Source of the DNA: Astrocystis sublimbata
Lineage: Eukaryota; Ascomycota; Sordariomycetes; Xylariales; Xylariaceae
Direction: 5' to 3'
NCBI GenBank assembly: GCA_022453515.1
Contig: JAJNNY010000051.1
Location: 205,502-269,501 of the forward strand
Length of the DNA: 64,000 nt
Shown one piece after another: positions 1 to 11,758 of this stretch. How positions within the stretch are numbered: the stretch's first letter is position 1; each line of letters starts with the position of its first letter. A program made the position numbers and the translations under genes. The notes beneath the pieces were generated by a model. The model made no database searches, was not told where the DNA came from, and worked only from the letters and a program-made list of their open reading frames with translations.

Positions 1-2881
1 CCCAGAACACATAGGGTCCGGAATGATCTCCTGTTGGACCTTGGCGGTGACTGACGGCAGCAGCTTCAGGGTCGGCTCGTCACCTGCCAAAATACACTCA
101 ATGGCCTCATCAACACCCATTTCGGGTCCCCGATGAGCACATGAAAGAGAAAGATATCCGTTCCAGGTGGCGTTGAACAGAATACTATTGGAGTTCGTGA
201 GTTGAAATCATCAATTTGGTATTCAGGGGGAAGGGGTAAGGGGTAAGGGGTAGGGGGGGAAGGGCCTTACGGGTGCTGGGGGTCCTTGTCTTCGCAATAC
301 CAGCTCTGGCTGAGTTCCATATACTGCCGAGCCAAGTCGACACGTAAACTCCAGCCCAGATCATTCAGAAACTTCCTCTCCCAAACCCAATCAGAACCTC
401 TACCTTCAGCCTCCACAGGGTTGAAAGCCCCGAAATACGGAGTCAAGTCAGCACCACCCACAGCGACCTCGATCGAACCACCGCCAGGCCTGGAAACCAG
501 CGCCGAGTTGTCCAGACGGAACATCACGCTCGTATATGTATCATTTGGTCGGTATTTTCCACCTGAAAAAAAGGTCTGCGCATGGAAATCGTTCAGTACT
601 AGCTCGATCGGCTGGCTAAGCGCTGCCACCGTGCAGCTGTATACTTCGGGATACGGGTCCGGGTCTGGGTCATCGAAAGCATTCGGCGGTAGATGAACCT
701 GTGATTGCAATGGTGCGCGGATCGTGACCTCCGCAGGGCTATAATTCGTTAGGTTGCACCACTGGATATCATACTCTGGCTTGCACGTCGTTGGTGGTGG
801 AATCCCTATCGGACTTGGGATTACTGGGCAAATAACCTCATCCTGGGTGATGTTCATCCAACCACATTGCCATCCGCTGAAAAAGTGCCGGCCTTTAGCA
901 ACGAACTCCATGCTTAGGTTGCAAAGAAATCGTCAGTATCATGGTTCATTGTCTATTACGTGTGCATGTTGCACTGGCTTTACTCACGGGCCATCTCTAT
1001 CGTCACAATACCATGTTTGATTCAAAGAAAAGGCTTTGGTGATTGAATCAAACTGTACCCAGGTCTCAATAGAGTATTTTGGAAACGTGTGTTTTGCGGC
1101 CGGCTCAAAGCAGGGGTACCACCGATCATCCTCCCACTCGGCCTCGCCTTGGTCTCCGCCCTTGATTACACAGGTCGCTGTGTATTCGTTGGCTGGGTTT
1201 TGAATCTCGACAGCGAGTGAAATATCTTCCCAAGTGTCGTCGGAGACCCAGGGATTATGCACTGCAGGATTCATCGTAAAATATAGATGGTAGAAGAATA
1301 TCTTCCGTGCTATGAAATGTGTAAATTGGAGTGACCTTTGTGTGCATTCTGGGGCCAACGTATGAGGGGGAGGCGGGACGGGCGCAGGGACCAGATTCTC
1401 AATTGGTGCGTGTATCGTCCCATTGAACTTGGTGCGGGCCGATATACACTGTAGTGATATAAATTACTTAGCAATCTTCCCTGTCACGAGTTGAATGATA
1501 TGCGAAGAAAAGTACCAATACTAACTTCTGTACTCGTCTCATCCTCGCCAGGGCAAACATATGGCAATAAGCCACCAGCTGAGATATCAAACTTCGTCCT
1601 ATGTTATTCTTCGTTAGTTGATGTGTCCTCTTCACACCACAGCATGTTATGGGCAATATCCTACTCGCGCTTTCCCTCAGGGTCACCACATAGGAACCTC
1701 TGCCTGGCGTTAAAATCGCGCCGCTCCCACAAGAATTCGACATCATAGAACTCGGTGTTGCTTTGAAATGGATCGTCTTCATCCTCATCTTTGTCTTCAT
1801 TTATACAGTGCGTGTTGATAATTCGGGTCGGGTAGCGCTCGTCTTGTTCAGGTGTTGGGACGCAGAAAGCTCGGACTTTGGTGACGACGCTCGTCAGGGT
1901 GAAGTTGAGTGTATCGCTGGTTGCCTCCTTGTTTGTAGGTGGCGGTACGAAATGGAAGTCGTCGACAATAATGTCTGGATTAGAAAAAGCATTGGCTGTG
2001 CAGTCTTCAGTACGACCTGGACGGGCTGGTGGTGGTGGCTGCTCCGGTACGGAGATAGGGTTAGGAGTGAGTCGCGTATCGTTGTGTGGCGTGCGCCAAA
2101 CTGCTTCTATGATGACAGGTAGTTCGGTTGTGGGATTGCAAGGATCGTGCTGTCCCTGTTCGGCACTGCTCGCAGGCTCACAATCCGTTTCGATAATCGT
2201 CTGTCCATATGCCTCATAAATATAGCTTGAATATAGGTGTTAGACCTGGAGGAGCAGATGTCTTGGGACTATTGGACACGAAAAGAAGTGCAACTCACGG
2301 AAAGGGGCCGGGATTCTCACGGTCGCAGATCCAAACCTGTGATAAAGACATACCACTCCTAAGCGGTTTGGGCTCTGACCAGTCGAGAGACGATTGCTGC
2401 AAGACGAAACGAGCGGTGGCTGGATCAGTGTCGACATCTCCTTCCACGCGACACGGTCCCGGGGTGTAGCCCTCTAGCGTACAGATCAAGGCATAATCAT
2501 TGCTGATGTCTCGGATGGTGACGTTCATATCATATTCAGGCAAGACGACAAGTCCAGGATAGTATATTTCAATGTCTATCTTCGTGATCTCGTAAATAGG
2601 AGGTATAAAGTCTTGTCCAAGTTCGCATGGATTTGGAAACACTGCAGCTCGCCAACTTGAGGGCCCTTTGATCAATGGAAGGGTCGGGTGTGACTTGATC
2701 TTCGGAAAAAGGTGAGACCATGCGCTCACAGGGGGGAGACCGACGTCATTTAGTATGGTCCTGCTCGAACATGTCAATACTTGCACCAACACGGGTTTCT
2801 TAAAGGTCGTCTATACTGAGTCTCATTTTCGCAGAATGCGATTGTAACCCACAGGACTAATAGGACATAGAGATACGCCAT
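1..2881 (-). CDS. Secreted modular repeat protein, partial (3' end off the window)
   Basis: Family not recognised. The start is the ATG at 2879-2881; it opens a clear signal peptide (MAYLYVLLVLWVTIAFC). I read seven exons: 2817-2881, 2299-2760, 1665-2225, 1526-1598, 988-1448, 271-912 and 1-184, all with GT-AG borders and matching phases. The mature protein is built of roughly 150-200 residue modules. Each ends in a Trp/Phe-x-Cys signature followed by acidic residues (VWICDREN, RFLCGDPE, TWYCDDRD, SWYCEDKD), and three of these four ends lie directly before an intron. Later modules begin with a proline-rich linker and share a VxDFHF/LNDFHA-like strand and a (W/L)WER block. The reading frame continues without a stop to base 1, so at least one more module lies outside. 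The role is unknown; a secreted or cell-surface protein is the most that can be inferred. Confidence 0.7.
185..270 (-). repeat. Intron carrying a short G-rich (GGGGTA-like) repeat
   Basis: On the plus strand, bases 228-262 hold several consecutive units close to ggggtaa, ending in a run of seven G. The stretch lies inside an 86 bp intron of the modular secreted gene (donor at 265-270, acceptor at 185-190). It is pyrimidine-rich on the coding strand, which may help 3' splice-site recognition. It resembles a telomere-like unit only superficially. Confidence 0.5.
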
Positions 2882-3779
2882 TTCAATCTCAATCATCTAT
2901 ACGACATATCTGACAGATGGTGCGAAGGTGTTCTTGTCGTTTCGGAGCGATTACGTGACTGAATGCTGGAACAGACATGATATAATAGAACTCCAATTCC
3001 GCAAATAGCTCGCGTCACGATCGTAACCATTGCTGAGTATGCATCCGCATGCTACCAATCAGCTAATATCCGACGTTGGAATTCAACGTCCTCCACGATG
3101 TGGTTTTGGAAGAGTTCTGGCCTTCTCACTTCTCGTAGGTAGCATCGGTTGTTGCAACCGGATTTATCCATAGTGCATCGATTATGACTATCGGGGTTGG
3201 GATCCTCAATCAGTTCCACAAGGTCGGTCGCTGGAGCATCGAGCGAATCAAGGTTCAATGCGTATTCTTTCAGAGATCAATGTTCAGATTCAGATTCACG
3301 CAGTCGCTGAAGATCCATGCATTCTGGATTGTTGTAAGTGAATTGGCTCACTATACGATTTACCTGGAAGCCGTCCCTATTAGCACCAATGCCAAGGAAG
3401 ATATCAGCAAACCGCCAATAGCAAGCCACCAATCGCAGCTTCGCTGTAACACATGCCCCAATGGAGGCAGACTGACACGGAGTTGATGCGAAGCATGAAA
3501 CTGGTATACAATCGCTGAAACGGCCGCCAAAGGGAACGAAAGAGCTCAGCCGGTGATAAAGTAGTAGCCCTCACCGAGATGAAGTCGCCTGCTACATTGT
3601 CATACACGATACACATTGAACATATCCGGCCTGACCCCTTCGTAATGATTCCAACGAAATGTCAACCTTCGCATCACAACTAAGGTACCATTAGGATGGT
3701 AGCTGACGGCAGGTTTCGAGCTCGTGTCGTATGACCAATCCCGTTAGGCGCCACCTGCTACACCCAATGGGATCAACTC
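2882..3779. other. Intergenic, no supported gene
   Basis: This stretch holds the 5' flank of the modular secreted gene and the 3' flank of the dehydrogenase. Short open frames exist, the longest in the minus strand near 3052-3258 and 3404-3616, but none has a recognisable domain, a signal peptide or a convincing exon continuation. Confidence 0.5.
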
Positions 3780-4853
3780 TCAAGTTATATATTCGTGCAG
3801 AATCGACAATATCTCGTTCCATGTCTCGCGATACAACTCCTCGCCACGCGCGGTCGCTAGTACTCCGGCCGGTCTAGAACATGACATCAGGTTAATCACC
3901 AGACTCGTTGCCTATCGGAGGCGAAACCAAGGTCGACCAATAAGAAATAGGCGTAGAACTCACTCGTAGTAGTCGTCGTTGACCCAGAACTTGCCAACAC
4001 TCTCCAAGTCAAGACTAGTCGCGCTGACCAGTGACCTACTGCCCTCCTCCGCGCTCCTTGCAAATATAGCTTGAAACCCTCCCATGAAAACTCGCTGCGC
4101 AAGCGGAAAGTCGCGACCTTGGTCTGTCCTGCACATGCCGGGGCAGGAGGCATTGATGACCACGTCGTCAGTGGCTGCACCGACGCCCTCATGCTGCCGC
4201 ATGCGCTCGACAACACCGCGCATAGCGTACCATCCCGCCAGCTTTACCAAGAAGTACTGCGTCGTGCTGTCGAACTGGGCGCAGTCATTGAGGCGCTGAA
4301 TCAGTGTCTGGCCCTCCGGTACCTGCTCTGGCTTGACCAGATGCGACGACTGGCTGTTAACGAAAAACATGTGCGGCAGGACGCCGGTGGAGGCAGTCTC
4401 GCGCAACTTAGGAAGCAGTAGCAAGGCCATGAGTGCGGTCGAAAGCACATTGACTTGCGTCGCCAGCTCATGGCCCTCGGGTCCCTTGACGTAAGTCGGC
4501 TGGGCAACGCCCGCACAGAGCAGCGCAACGTGCAGGCATGATACCTCCTTGTTGAGCCGATCCACGAATTCTTTGACTGAGGAAAAGACAGACATGTCAA
4601 CTGTCATGACGCAGATGTTGTCGGGAGCGCATCCGGTCTCGCGGGCGATGGTGGCTTTGGCGGCCTCGCCCTTCTCGCGCGACCGCACTGCTAGGATCAA
4701 AGGTGCAGCACCTAAAGCTGCATATTTGAGCGCAGCTTGATATCCCAAGCCCGTATTGGCCCCTGTTACTAGAACTGTCATGTACTTGAATGAGAAGTGA
4801 GAGGGGTCGGCAGGAGGATTCCGGGCATCGTTGAACAGCTGCTTGAGGGACAT
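3780..4853 (-). CDS. Short-chain dehydrogenase/reductase (SDR), two exons
   Basis: NAD(P)-dependent oxidoreductase with a Rossmann fold; the substrate cannot be read from the sequence. Exon 1 is 3964-4853 and exon 2 is 3780-3873. Joining them across a 90 bp intron gives 327 residues, typical for the retinol-dehydrogenase-like fungal SDR group. The cofactor motif TGANTGLG is at about residues 30-37, followed by an Arg-rich turn (AVRSREKG) that suggests NADPH. The downstream CAGVA takes the place of the NNAG motif. The catalytic Ser lies in VNSQSS and the Tyr/Lys pair in QYFLVK near residue 208. CPGMCRTD is the post-catalytic PG motif. No membrane segment or targeting signal is apparent. The gene stands alone between a secreted-protein gene and a decayed dynamin gene, so the context gives no pathway. 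Confidence 0.85.
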
Positions 4854-5512
4854 GGCGGTGACAGCTTCTATTCTTCAAGGAGAAAGTTGCAAACGTTAAT
4901 CCGAAAATTGACAATACCCACAGCGACAGTGCGAAGCAAAATCTATGAGCCTTTGGAAAAACCAACGCGATGCTTCAGCTTGAGGGAACAAAGGGGAGGC
5001 TACGGGCGTACTAGGTGATTACCGCGACAGTTATATCTCACAACGTCCCTGGACAACCAGACGGCTTTGTTTGAGGGGAAAAGGTCTAAATCCTAACAGC
5101 TAATATAGAGAGCCTAGTGAGTACCTATCTTATCGCTCAGCTATAACAATTCTCACACGTGCAGGTGTTTGCTGCATGTCTAGGTTGTTAGGACCTAACA
5201 ATAAAACATTGCATGAGAATGCATTCGCGATACATTTACTAACTCAACTCTATACTAGTCGCATCAAGTCCAAGGCTTACAGCCCACAGTAGGCGATCTC
5301 CACCCGCAATTGAGCCCTGTAACTTGCCCCCTAATAGCATTCCTGTTGACTTGCCGCGACCGTAGCATGTTCACCTTCTAGCGAACACGAACAACTGAGT
5401 GATAAACCTCAAGTTATCTACCATTTCACAGGTATGCCTGTATTCTTCCCTCCGCACTTGCGAGGCATTGCTCCGCCACTTTATCAGCTTGCCGTTACCA
5501 AATACCAAGTAT
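4854..5512. other. Intergenic, no supported gene
   Basis: Promoter side of the SDR gene and 3' side of the dynamin-like gene. Only short open frames are present and none has recognisable coding character. Confidence 0.5.
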
Positions 5513-7987
5513 TTAGTGTTCACCATCACGACGCAGAACCTCGCGACAGGCATCTAGCGCCTTTTCCAACTTCCTCATACCGTCGTCTAGATCGATCTCT
5601 TTGATGTTGGTGGGCGTGTTGGATTGCGAAGGGGAGTATGTTGGGAGTGGCAGCCCTTTATACAACTCCCTAATCTCATCATTGGACAGTTTCGCGATCT
5701 CCGTCGGTAAGAAGATGGTCTCAAGGTCGTTCAGGAAGTGTCGCTCAACTACTTGTGTCGTCAAGTTGACAAGAAAGATCTTTAGTTGCAACTGTTCGAG
5801 AGACTGTTAGCCTCTACTATACATAGGTAATTCACCATCCCACAAGGGTAGACTGTATGTGAGTAGGTAACTTTGCAACAAGCAAGACGACGGCACATAC
5901 CTTGTACAACACCATCATAGCATCCAATACCTCCCCGGCGACCACTGCATCGACACCTGTAGTGCGACCTTGATGAGATTGAAAGAGTGATCTGTGCTTC
6001 TTTTTGCGTGTATCGATGTGCGGGTTTGTGCAGTAGAGGTCATAATTGATAGGTATGGCGTTAAGGTCAGTCCACAGCTTCTGCAATTCTGCGAGTGCAG
6101 CATCACGACGCTCTTTCATCTTGATGGAAATAATAGGTGACCTGTCCAGGTGAGTCAGTCATTTATCCGCTTAAGTATATAAAACTGTTTCTCGGGCGTT
6201 GTGTACGTGACAATCAGCAGGGGTGGTCACCGATATCATCACTTACCAATATCGACCACTTAAAACTATCTGTTGTCCCAGGGCCCCAGTTGATATCAGA
6301 TATTTCAGAAATCCTTCGCACAGCCGACATGTTTCGTCGATGTACTTCCTTGCGATTTCCTCCCAAGGTCGAATCTGGGCTTAGAACACTTTAGCTATCA
6401 TTTGAGGCCTGGTAACATGGCTAACGGAAGTGCTTCCAATACCAAACGGGGGACATAGTATACACTGCACCCAATGTATGGCATGCGCTCTTGACACTAT
6501 ACTTGGTTCTTGTTTTGGGAAGGGCGGGAAGAGCTGCTCATCATGTACTCCTCCTAGTATCATGCCATATCTGTGGCCTCTTGTTTTGAGCGTTGAGGCA
6601 AGCGTGGCGTTAAGCCGTCCGATCTGCACCCTTAGTTTAGTTGTTCCTAGAGGCGGTGGGGGACCGAAATCACGACGAGACGACTCCTTCTCTCGGGCTC
6701 CCATCCAAGCTTTGAAACACGGATTATCGTAATGGCCTCGTACACTCGCCTGGCATATCTCATAATGATCCTGACTTATTTTTGCCAAGCACTTGCGTTT
6801 GTCTATTGATCTCGTCAGCTTTTCTCGAGGTTTGGAGTTGGAGCTATTATTGTCTTACTCAATAATTCTTCCACAACGAACTTGGCGTTTCGCAATGACA
6901 TATGGAGCTGGTGTGTTGCATACGAATCGAGAAGCAAGCGTAATCGAACTTGAAATATCTCGATGCTAGCGTTCATTTTGGGATTTTCTCGCGACAAAGA
7001 GGCGTTGAAATGTCCATCCGCAAAGAACAAGACGTTCAGAATCCGATGCTCACCAGCACCTTCAAAGATAGCATGACGATCACGGTCATGATTACCGGAA
7101 ACATCAAGCTCCTGCAACTGTTTCTCGGCGCTTTTGGCAAGGAAATTTCCGCGTTGCTGATGGGAACCTTGGCCAAGATGTCTGGGCACGCGCCATCCTT
7201 CTTTCACAAGAATCTCGTTCCTTGCATATTTTAGCCTTTCCACCATCGAATCCGATGCACCAGGTAGGCTGTCAACTTCGATTGCAACGCTTAAGTGCTT
7301 CTCCGCTCCAAAATTATCATTTGTTCCTGCAGCCAGGATTGGAATATGAACGACAGCAAAGCAGACAGTCTCTTGCTGGGCAAGGTAGCAATCCGTGAGC
7401 TTTTTCACCAATTCTTCATCAGCCTTGGCGACTCCTCTAACATCAGATGACGATGGATCTGGAATGTCGATTACAGTGACGTCAGGCTGGTTTGCTCCCA
7501 CGATTTCAATCCGTAGTATATCCTTAGAGAACGATTGTGGCTTGCTAGCCATCTTGTTGTGGTCTGGACCAATCTGGGTGATCCCCATGGCTTTCAAAGG
7601 TGCAGTCCATTGACTAGGCAGCGCACCAAACACAGCCATTGCCTGCTTGAAGTTTTTGATTTCCTCCTTTTCCTTGAGTGGACGAGACTCGTCGGGGATC
7701 ACGGTAGCTGTTAAGAAATCCACTGCCCCTCCCCTTTCGTCTCGGCGTAGTATGATCTCTGTCACGAAACTCGTAGACAAGTTGTCATTTCGCGGGAGTG
7801 CGTACCCCGTTAGAGCCTCGAGAACTGAACTCTTCCCGGGTGATTGTGCACCCGAAAGGACAATCTGAGGTAAAGAGTATGGCAAGTTGAGGCCACTCTT
7901 ACGGAGGGAGTTCATGGTGTCGGTTTGTAAGTGTACGCCCGACCGGCATTGTCGCAATAATGATGGGCGGTCCATCTTGTCAATCAT
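5513..7987 (-). pseudogene. Dynamin-like GTPase (fungal Mx/Dnm-type), decayed
   Basis: Dynamin-family large GTPase, normally a membrane-remodelling mechanoenzyme. Four exons fit in phase: 6859-7987, 6247-6802, 5901-6141 and 5513-5791. A longer frame exists upstream but opens with TTG, so the ATG at 7985-7987 is taken as the start. The G1 P-loop is intact (GAQSPGKSS). The stalk is recognisable (ICQASVRGHYDN, LKTRGHRY), as is the GTPase effector domain near the end (TTQVVERHFLND). Several things are broken. G3 reads DIPD instead of DxPG, and the G4 TKPD motif is missing where SVAIEVDSLPG stands. A TAA stop at 6381-6383 lies in the middle of conserved stalk sequence, between IAKVF and AQIRPWEEIA, with homology continuing on both sides. 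It is most likely a pseudogene; a read-through or sequencing error at the stop is possible, but the G3 and G4 losses are separate evidence. Confidence 0.75.
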
Positions 7988-8769
7988 AGACAACTCTGGG
8001 ACTTGTGTTGTGAAAGGGTGGTAGGATGTGTATGTTTATGTGAACCTAGAAACGCCCGTACTTGGGGGAGTAGTGACACATATATACACAGTTCGAGATC
8101 TACAATATAGGGCTACGAGACTATTCACTGCATGGCCGGTGAAAATAGTGAATGGATATTTGCTGTTTACGTCTTCTGCAATTCATTCACACAGGCACAC
8201 ATGGAACAATGCACTACCTTTGGACCTCACTCTGCGCCCATAGTGAATGCGTTTGAATGATCCTCGCAAACAAACAACCAAACATACATTCAAGAAGTAC
8301 GTTTGAAATATGGCTTCACTGGCGAATATTGACCTAGCGAGTGACATACCATTGTGAACACTAATAGGTGAGAAAACGGTTTAAAATCCCTATGTCTGAA
8401 GTACTTCGTGTTTAACCCCGATATCAGCTTTGGACTTTTGATGAGACGCAGCGTTAAGCCATAATCGCGATAGCCATTATACGTTTAGAAATGATGTATC
8501 TTCTAGTTGAATACAACCAGCATACAGAATCATTGCTTCCTCATTCAATGACTAGCGAGCCAGTTCTAATCCCAGCCCCACTCTCACCACCCACTGGTTC
8601 CAACAGTCGACACCCTACTAGCTGTAATATTCATCCATCTAGGGCAAAAGAAACCATCTCCCTGCCACCGCACAACACAACCCTACACAGCCCTAACCCG
8701 CCCCAACCCGTACAGGCAGCCACTGCGTCCCCATTCCTCAAACCTCACATAACCCTCAGGCCCCCAAAC
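7988..8769. other. Intergenic, no supported gene
   Basis: A plus-strand open frame runs from 8491 into the gene on the other strand. It is proline-rich low-complexity sequence antisense to a better-supported exon, so it was left out. Nothing else is recognisable. Confidence 0.45.
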
Positions 8770-9423
8770 TCAGTACTCACCCATAACCTGCGCCCTATCC
8801 CTGATAACCATAACCAGGTCCTTGACATCCTGCGCAAAGCTATCCATCTCATCATACCTCGAGATCTCCAGCACGATATCCACCAGCTCCCGCTGGGTGC
8901 GGCAGTACAGATAGAGGCCGGCAGTGGGGTTGCGGACGCGGTTGTCGGGGTCGGGGGCGATGGGCCGCGGCCGCCTCTTCTGCATGCGCTTGAGGATGGC
9001 CACGACGTCGCGGTGCGTGTCGAGGTTCTTCAGACATAAATTCATGATGATCTCGCGCAGCTCGGAGCTGCGCAGGCCCCAGAGGTGCTGGCGGAGGTTG
9101 GCTTGCAGGCTCCGTACTTGCGCGGGGGTCAGGTCGAAGCGGACTTGGCGCGCTCTAGGGCCATAGCCGCGGGCGAGAGGGTTGTTGGGGAATGGGGGTT
9201 CGAGAGGATCGCAGTCGGAGATGGGGCAGCCGTTTACTCGCCATGTGGGCTCGAAGTAATAGGACCTGTCGGGAGTTAGTAGGCTGGTGATGGCATATGG
9301 TTCTGATGGGAGAAGTGGGTGGGTGGCGGGATCTCACCCTCGGGGATCAGTACGCTCGACACACGCACGGAGGTTCCTCATTGTGCCGTCGGTGCAGCAG
9401 CCCGGGCCTTTGGTCGCGTACAT
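8770..9423 (-). CDS. Unrecognised two-exon protein, 193 aa
   Basis: Family not recognised. Exon 1 is 9338-9423 and exon 2 is 8770-9265; the donor GTGAG and acceptor GACAG join in phase. The start is the ATG at 9421-9423. The N-terminus is short and cysteine-containing (GPGCCTDGTM, RACVERTDP), with no convincing hydrophobic signal, so an exon upstream may be missing. The middle has an aromatic/proline segment (FEPTWRVNGCPISDCDP) and a basic helical region (LRSSELREIIMNLCLKNL), followed by an Arg/Lys cluster (KRMQKRRPRP). The C-terminal third is predicted helical with alternating charge. The GC-rich codon use of exon 2 supports real coding. No domain was identified, so no function is proposed. 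Confidence 0.5.
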
Positions 9424-10492
9424 TGTGGAATGTCAGTCATGAGATTGTGTTGTGTTGCTAGGTTGCTGGCGTAAGAACCGTAGGTATTGTCGTTATCTGA
9501 AGACCTCGTGGAGGACCCAGATACCGAGATTGTTATTGATACAGCTTGTCCGAAGGCAGGGTGTACGAAGCATGATAAAGATGCGTGTGCCATTGTTGAC
9601 TTTGGCCCGCCTGCCATTGCTCGACTTGGTCTACTACAGGAGATGTGTGGTAGGAGCATCCTACTGCCGCAACGCACGCGCGACTGTTCAAAGAAGCAGT
9701 CACCTTTCATTCTAGTTAATCGAAGAAATCACGACTGATATGTACGTTGTATAATGGTTCCTCCTTCCACATGACAGGAGTTGACGTGAAAAGTATGAAA
9801 TGGAGCATACGCTCGGATTTGTATCTGGTAACAAAAATTCCAAATAATCGCCCATGTATTCCAAGGTTACCAATTCGGCACACATGACGCGCACGTACTA
9901 TAGTGAGTGTCGATACTCAGTATGACCTCTATTCGTAGTCAACTAGGCCGCGAGAGTGAGATTCATCGTCTCAGACTCTTCAATCGACCCTTTCTCATTA
10001 CAATCCCGTTTTACACTTCACAGTTGATTTCGAAGCGGACAGGTCATGTTTCCCAAATGAATAATAACAATGTCTGCACTTTTGAAGAGACCATAGCACT
10101 CGGTCGACACGCATAGCTTATGTCTTGTAATCACGGCTAGTGTGGTAAACACAGCTCGATGAATGACTCTGTTCAATATGCCGAAGGCAAGCTCATTGTA
10201 AAAGCGTCTCGACTCAGAATGGTTGCTGATGACATGGAAAATTCACTGTGTTGGTCGGTGTGCCGAGGGCCAAGACCTCCGTCGCGTCCGGCGCTCGGAC
10301 GTCCATCGAGTCCGACCAAATGCGAATGTAGGTAGTCGATTGATTATTCCCCGAGCACCGATGATGTTTAGTGGATGGTAAGAGTCCCGAGCCTCTGACA
10401 TTTTACGGCAGTGTAAATAGATGTAATAAGTTCTGCGAATGTGATAGCAACATTCTGGTCTGGGCCGGAACGAGGAAGAAAATGTGACATTC

Positions 10493-10509
10493 CGGATAAA
10501 TTATATCCG
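10493..10509. promoter_or_regulatory. Candidate Zn2Cys6 (Gal4-type) site, CGG-N11-CCG
   Basis: The sequence cggataaattatatccg is a CGG and CCG half-site pair in inverted orientation with exactly 11 bases between. This is the geometry bound by Gal4-like binuclear zinc-cluster regulators. It lies about 450 bp upstream of the CE3 esterase start. Symmetry extends one base outward on each side (CCGG ... CCGG). Assignment to a regulator is inference only. Confidence 0.35.
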
Positions 10510-10874
10510 GCATGGAACATAATCACGTCAACTTTGTCCTATGACAAAGCTTTTTGTGCGATAGCCGTCCAATTCCGGCTGTATCCATTTCTAGTGGTGC
10601 ATGACATCTACCAATAGGCGAATATGTACTCAGTAATAAGCAGTCTTGGATCAATCATCAGAGCTCCGAGGTCGCCTATTTCGAGATGCACCACACACCC
10701 TCAAAATGAACATAGAACCGCAAGAAGGATTGCTGTACTCGGAAGACATAGTAGTATCGGTATCCGACAAGACCGAGACCAAATATTGCATACATGTGGT
10801 GTGCTGTCTTGACCGCGGACTCTGCTCCGTGTGATCACATCAGGATGGCCCCCAAAAGGAGGTTTACGCAGTAG

Positions 10875-10880
10875 TATAAA
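10875..10880 (+). promoter_or_regulatory. Candidate TATA box of the CE3 esterase
   Basis: A TATAAA hexamer sits 78 bp upstream of the esterase start codon, a plausible distance for a fungal core promoter with a short 5' leader. Confidence 0.4.
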
Positions 10881-10958
10881 GAGGATATGTCGTTCGAAGT
10901 GACGCGAAATGTAATAACTTACTATCTTGCAATTGTCCGTGTCGATTCGTAGCTCAAA

Positions 10959-11758
10959 ATGGTCGCCTTGAAACTCCTCACCTCCACGCTGCTCGCCAGC
11001 GCAGCGCTCGCGCAGAATGCGACTCTCCGGTACATGCCCTTTGGCGACTCCATCACCGAGATCATATGCTGGCGATCCATGCTATGGGAGAAGTTCCAAA
11101 CCACCGAGTTCTCTTCCGTTGACTGGGTCGGCTCCGGCAAGACCGAGAACAACTGCGGAAACACGAGATACGACCGCGACAATGAGGGTCACTCAGGCTT
11201 CCTCGCTATCAACATCGCGAACAGCAAACAACTTGTGGGCTGGCTGCAGCGAAACCCGGCTGATGTGATCACGATGCATCTGGGCACAAACGATATCGTG
11301 CAGCAAAACAAGCCGGTCAACCAGATCATCGCTGCTTTCACGACGTTGGTTGAGAATATGAGAGCGAGTAACCCGAACATGAAGATCATTGTGAGTGAAC
11401 GCAATCTATCCTATACTCCTGAACCCGAGTTTGGGCTTCTAGACTAACGCCTCTTCTTAAGGTTGCTCAAATCATCCCCATGGGCTTCGGCAACTACAAC
11501 ACCGCCATCCAGAATCTCAACAAGGCCATCCCAACCTGGGCCGAGGGTCTGAACAAGACCGAGTCGCCCATCTGGGTGGTGGACCAGTACACCGGCTTTG
11601 CCAGCGGTGACTTGCGCGATGGCATTCACCCCAACAAAGCCGGCGACACCAAGATGACGGACGTCTGGTACCCGGCACTCCTTCATGCTTTCGAGGTTGC
11701 AAAGGCGGATAAGTTGGCTGCGGCCGCCAACAAGGTCGAGATGCCCTTCACGGCATAA
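10959..11758 (+). CDS. Secreted SGNH/GDSL esterase, CE3-like (acetylxylan esterase type)
   Basis: Extracellular serine esterase of the SGNH fold, most like carbohydrate esterase family 3, whose members remove acetyl groups from xylan. Exons are 10959-11390 and 11462-11758, with a 71 bp intron (GTGAGT ... TTAAG), giving 242 residues. A signal peptide covers about residues 1-18 (ending ASAALA). Block I is FGDSITE with nucleophile Ser31. The Gly of block II lies in SGFLAIN, block III is HLGTND, and the Asp/His pair is in LRDGIHPNKAGD near the C-terminus. No carbohydrate-binding module is visible. The LPMO and aldehyde dehydrogenase downstream on the same strand support a role in plant cell-wall use. 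Family-level assignment is firm; the acetylxylan specificity is inferred. Confidence 0.88.

Larger units (their letters stand above)
9424..10958. other. Long intergenic region with promoter elements at its right end
   Basis: No convincing gene in 1.5 kb. The right part is the upstream region of the CE3 esterase and contains two inverted repeats: one near 10288-10317 (TCGGAC ... GTCCGA) and a tighter one at 10493-10509, listed separately. Small frames at 10624-10834 look non-coding. Confidence 0.5.

Noticed and set aside
8491..9039. Plus-strand frame of 182 codons
   Set aside because: Antisense to a better-supported two-exon gene; proline/serine/histidine-rich shadow composition.
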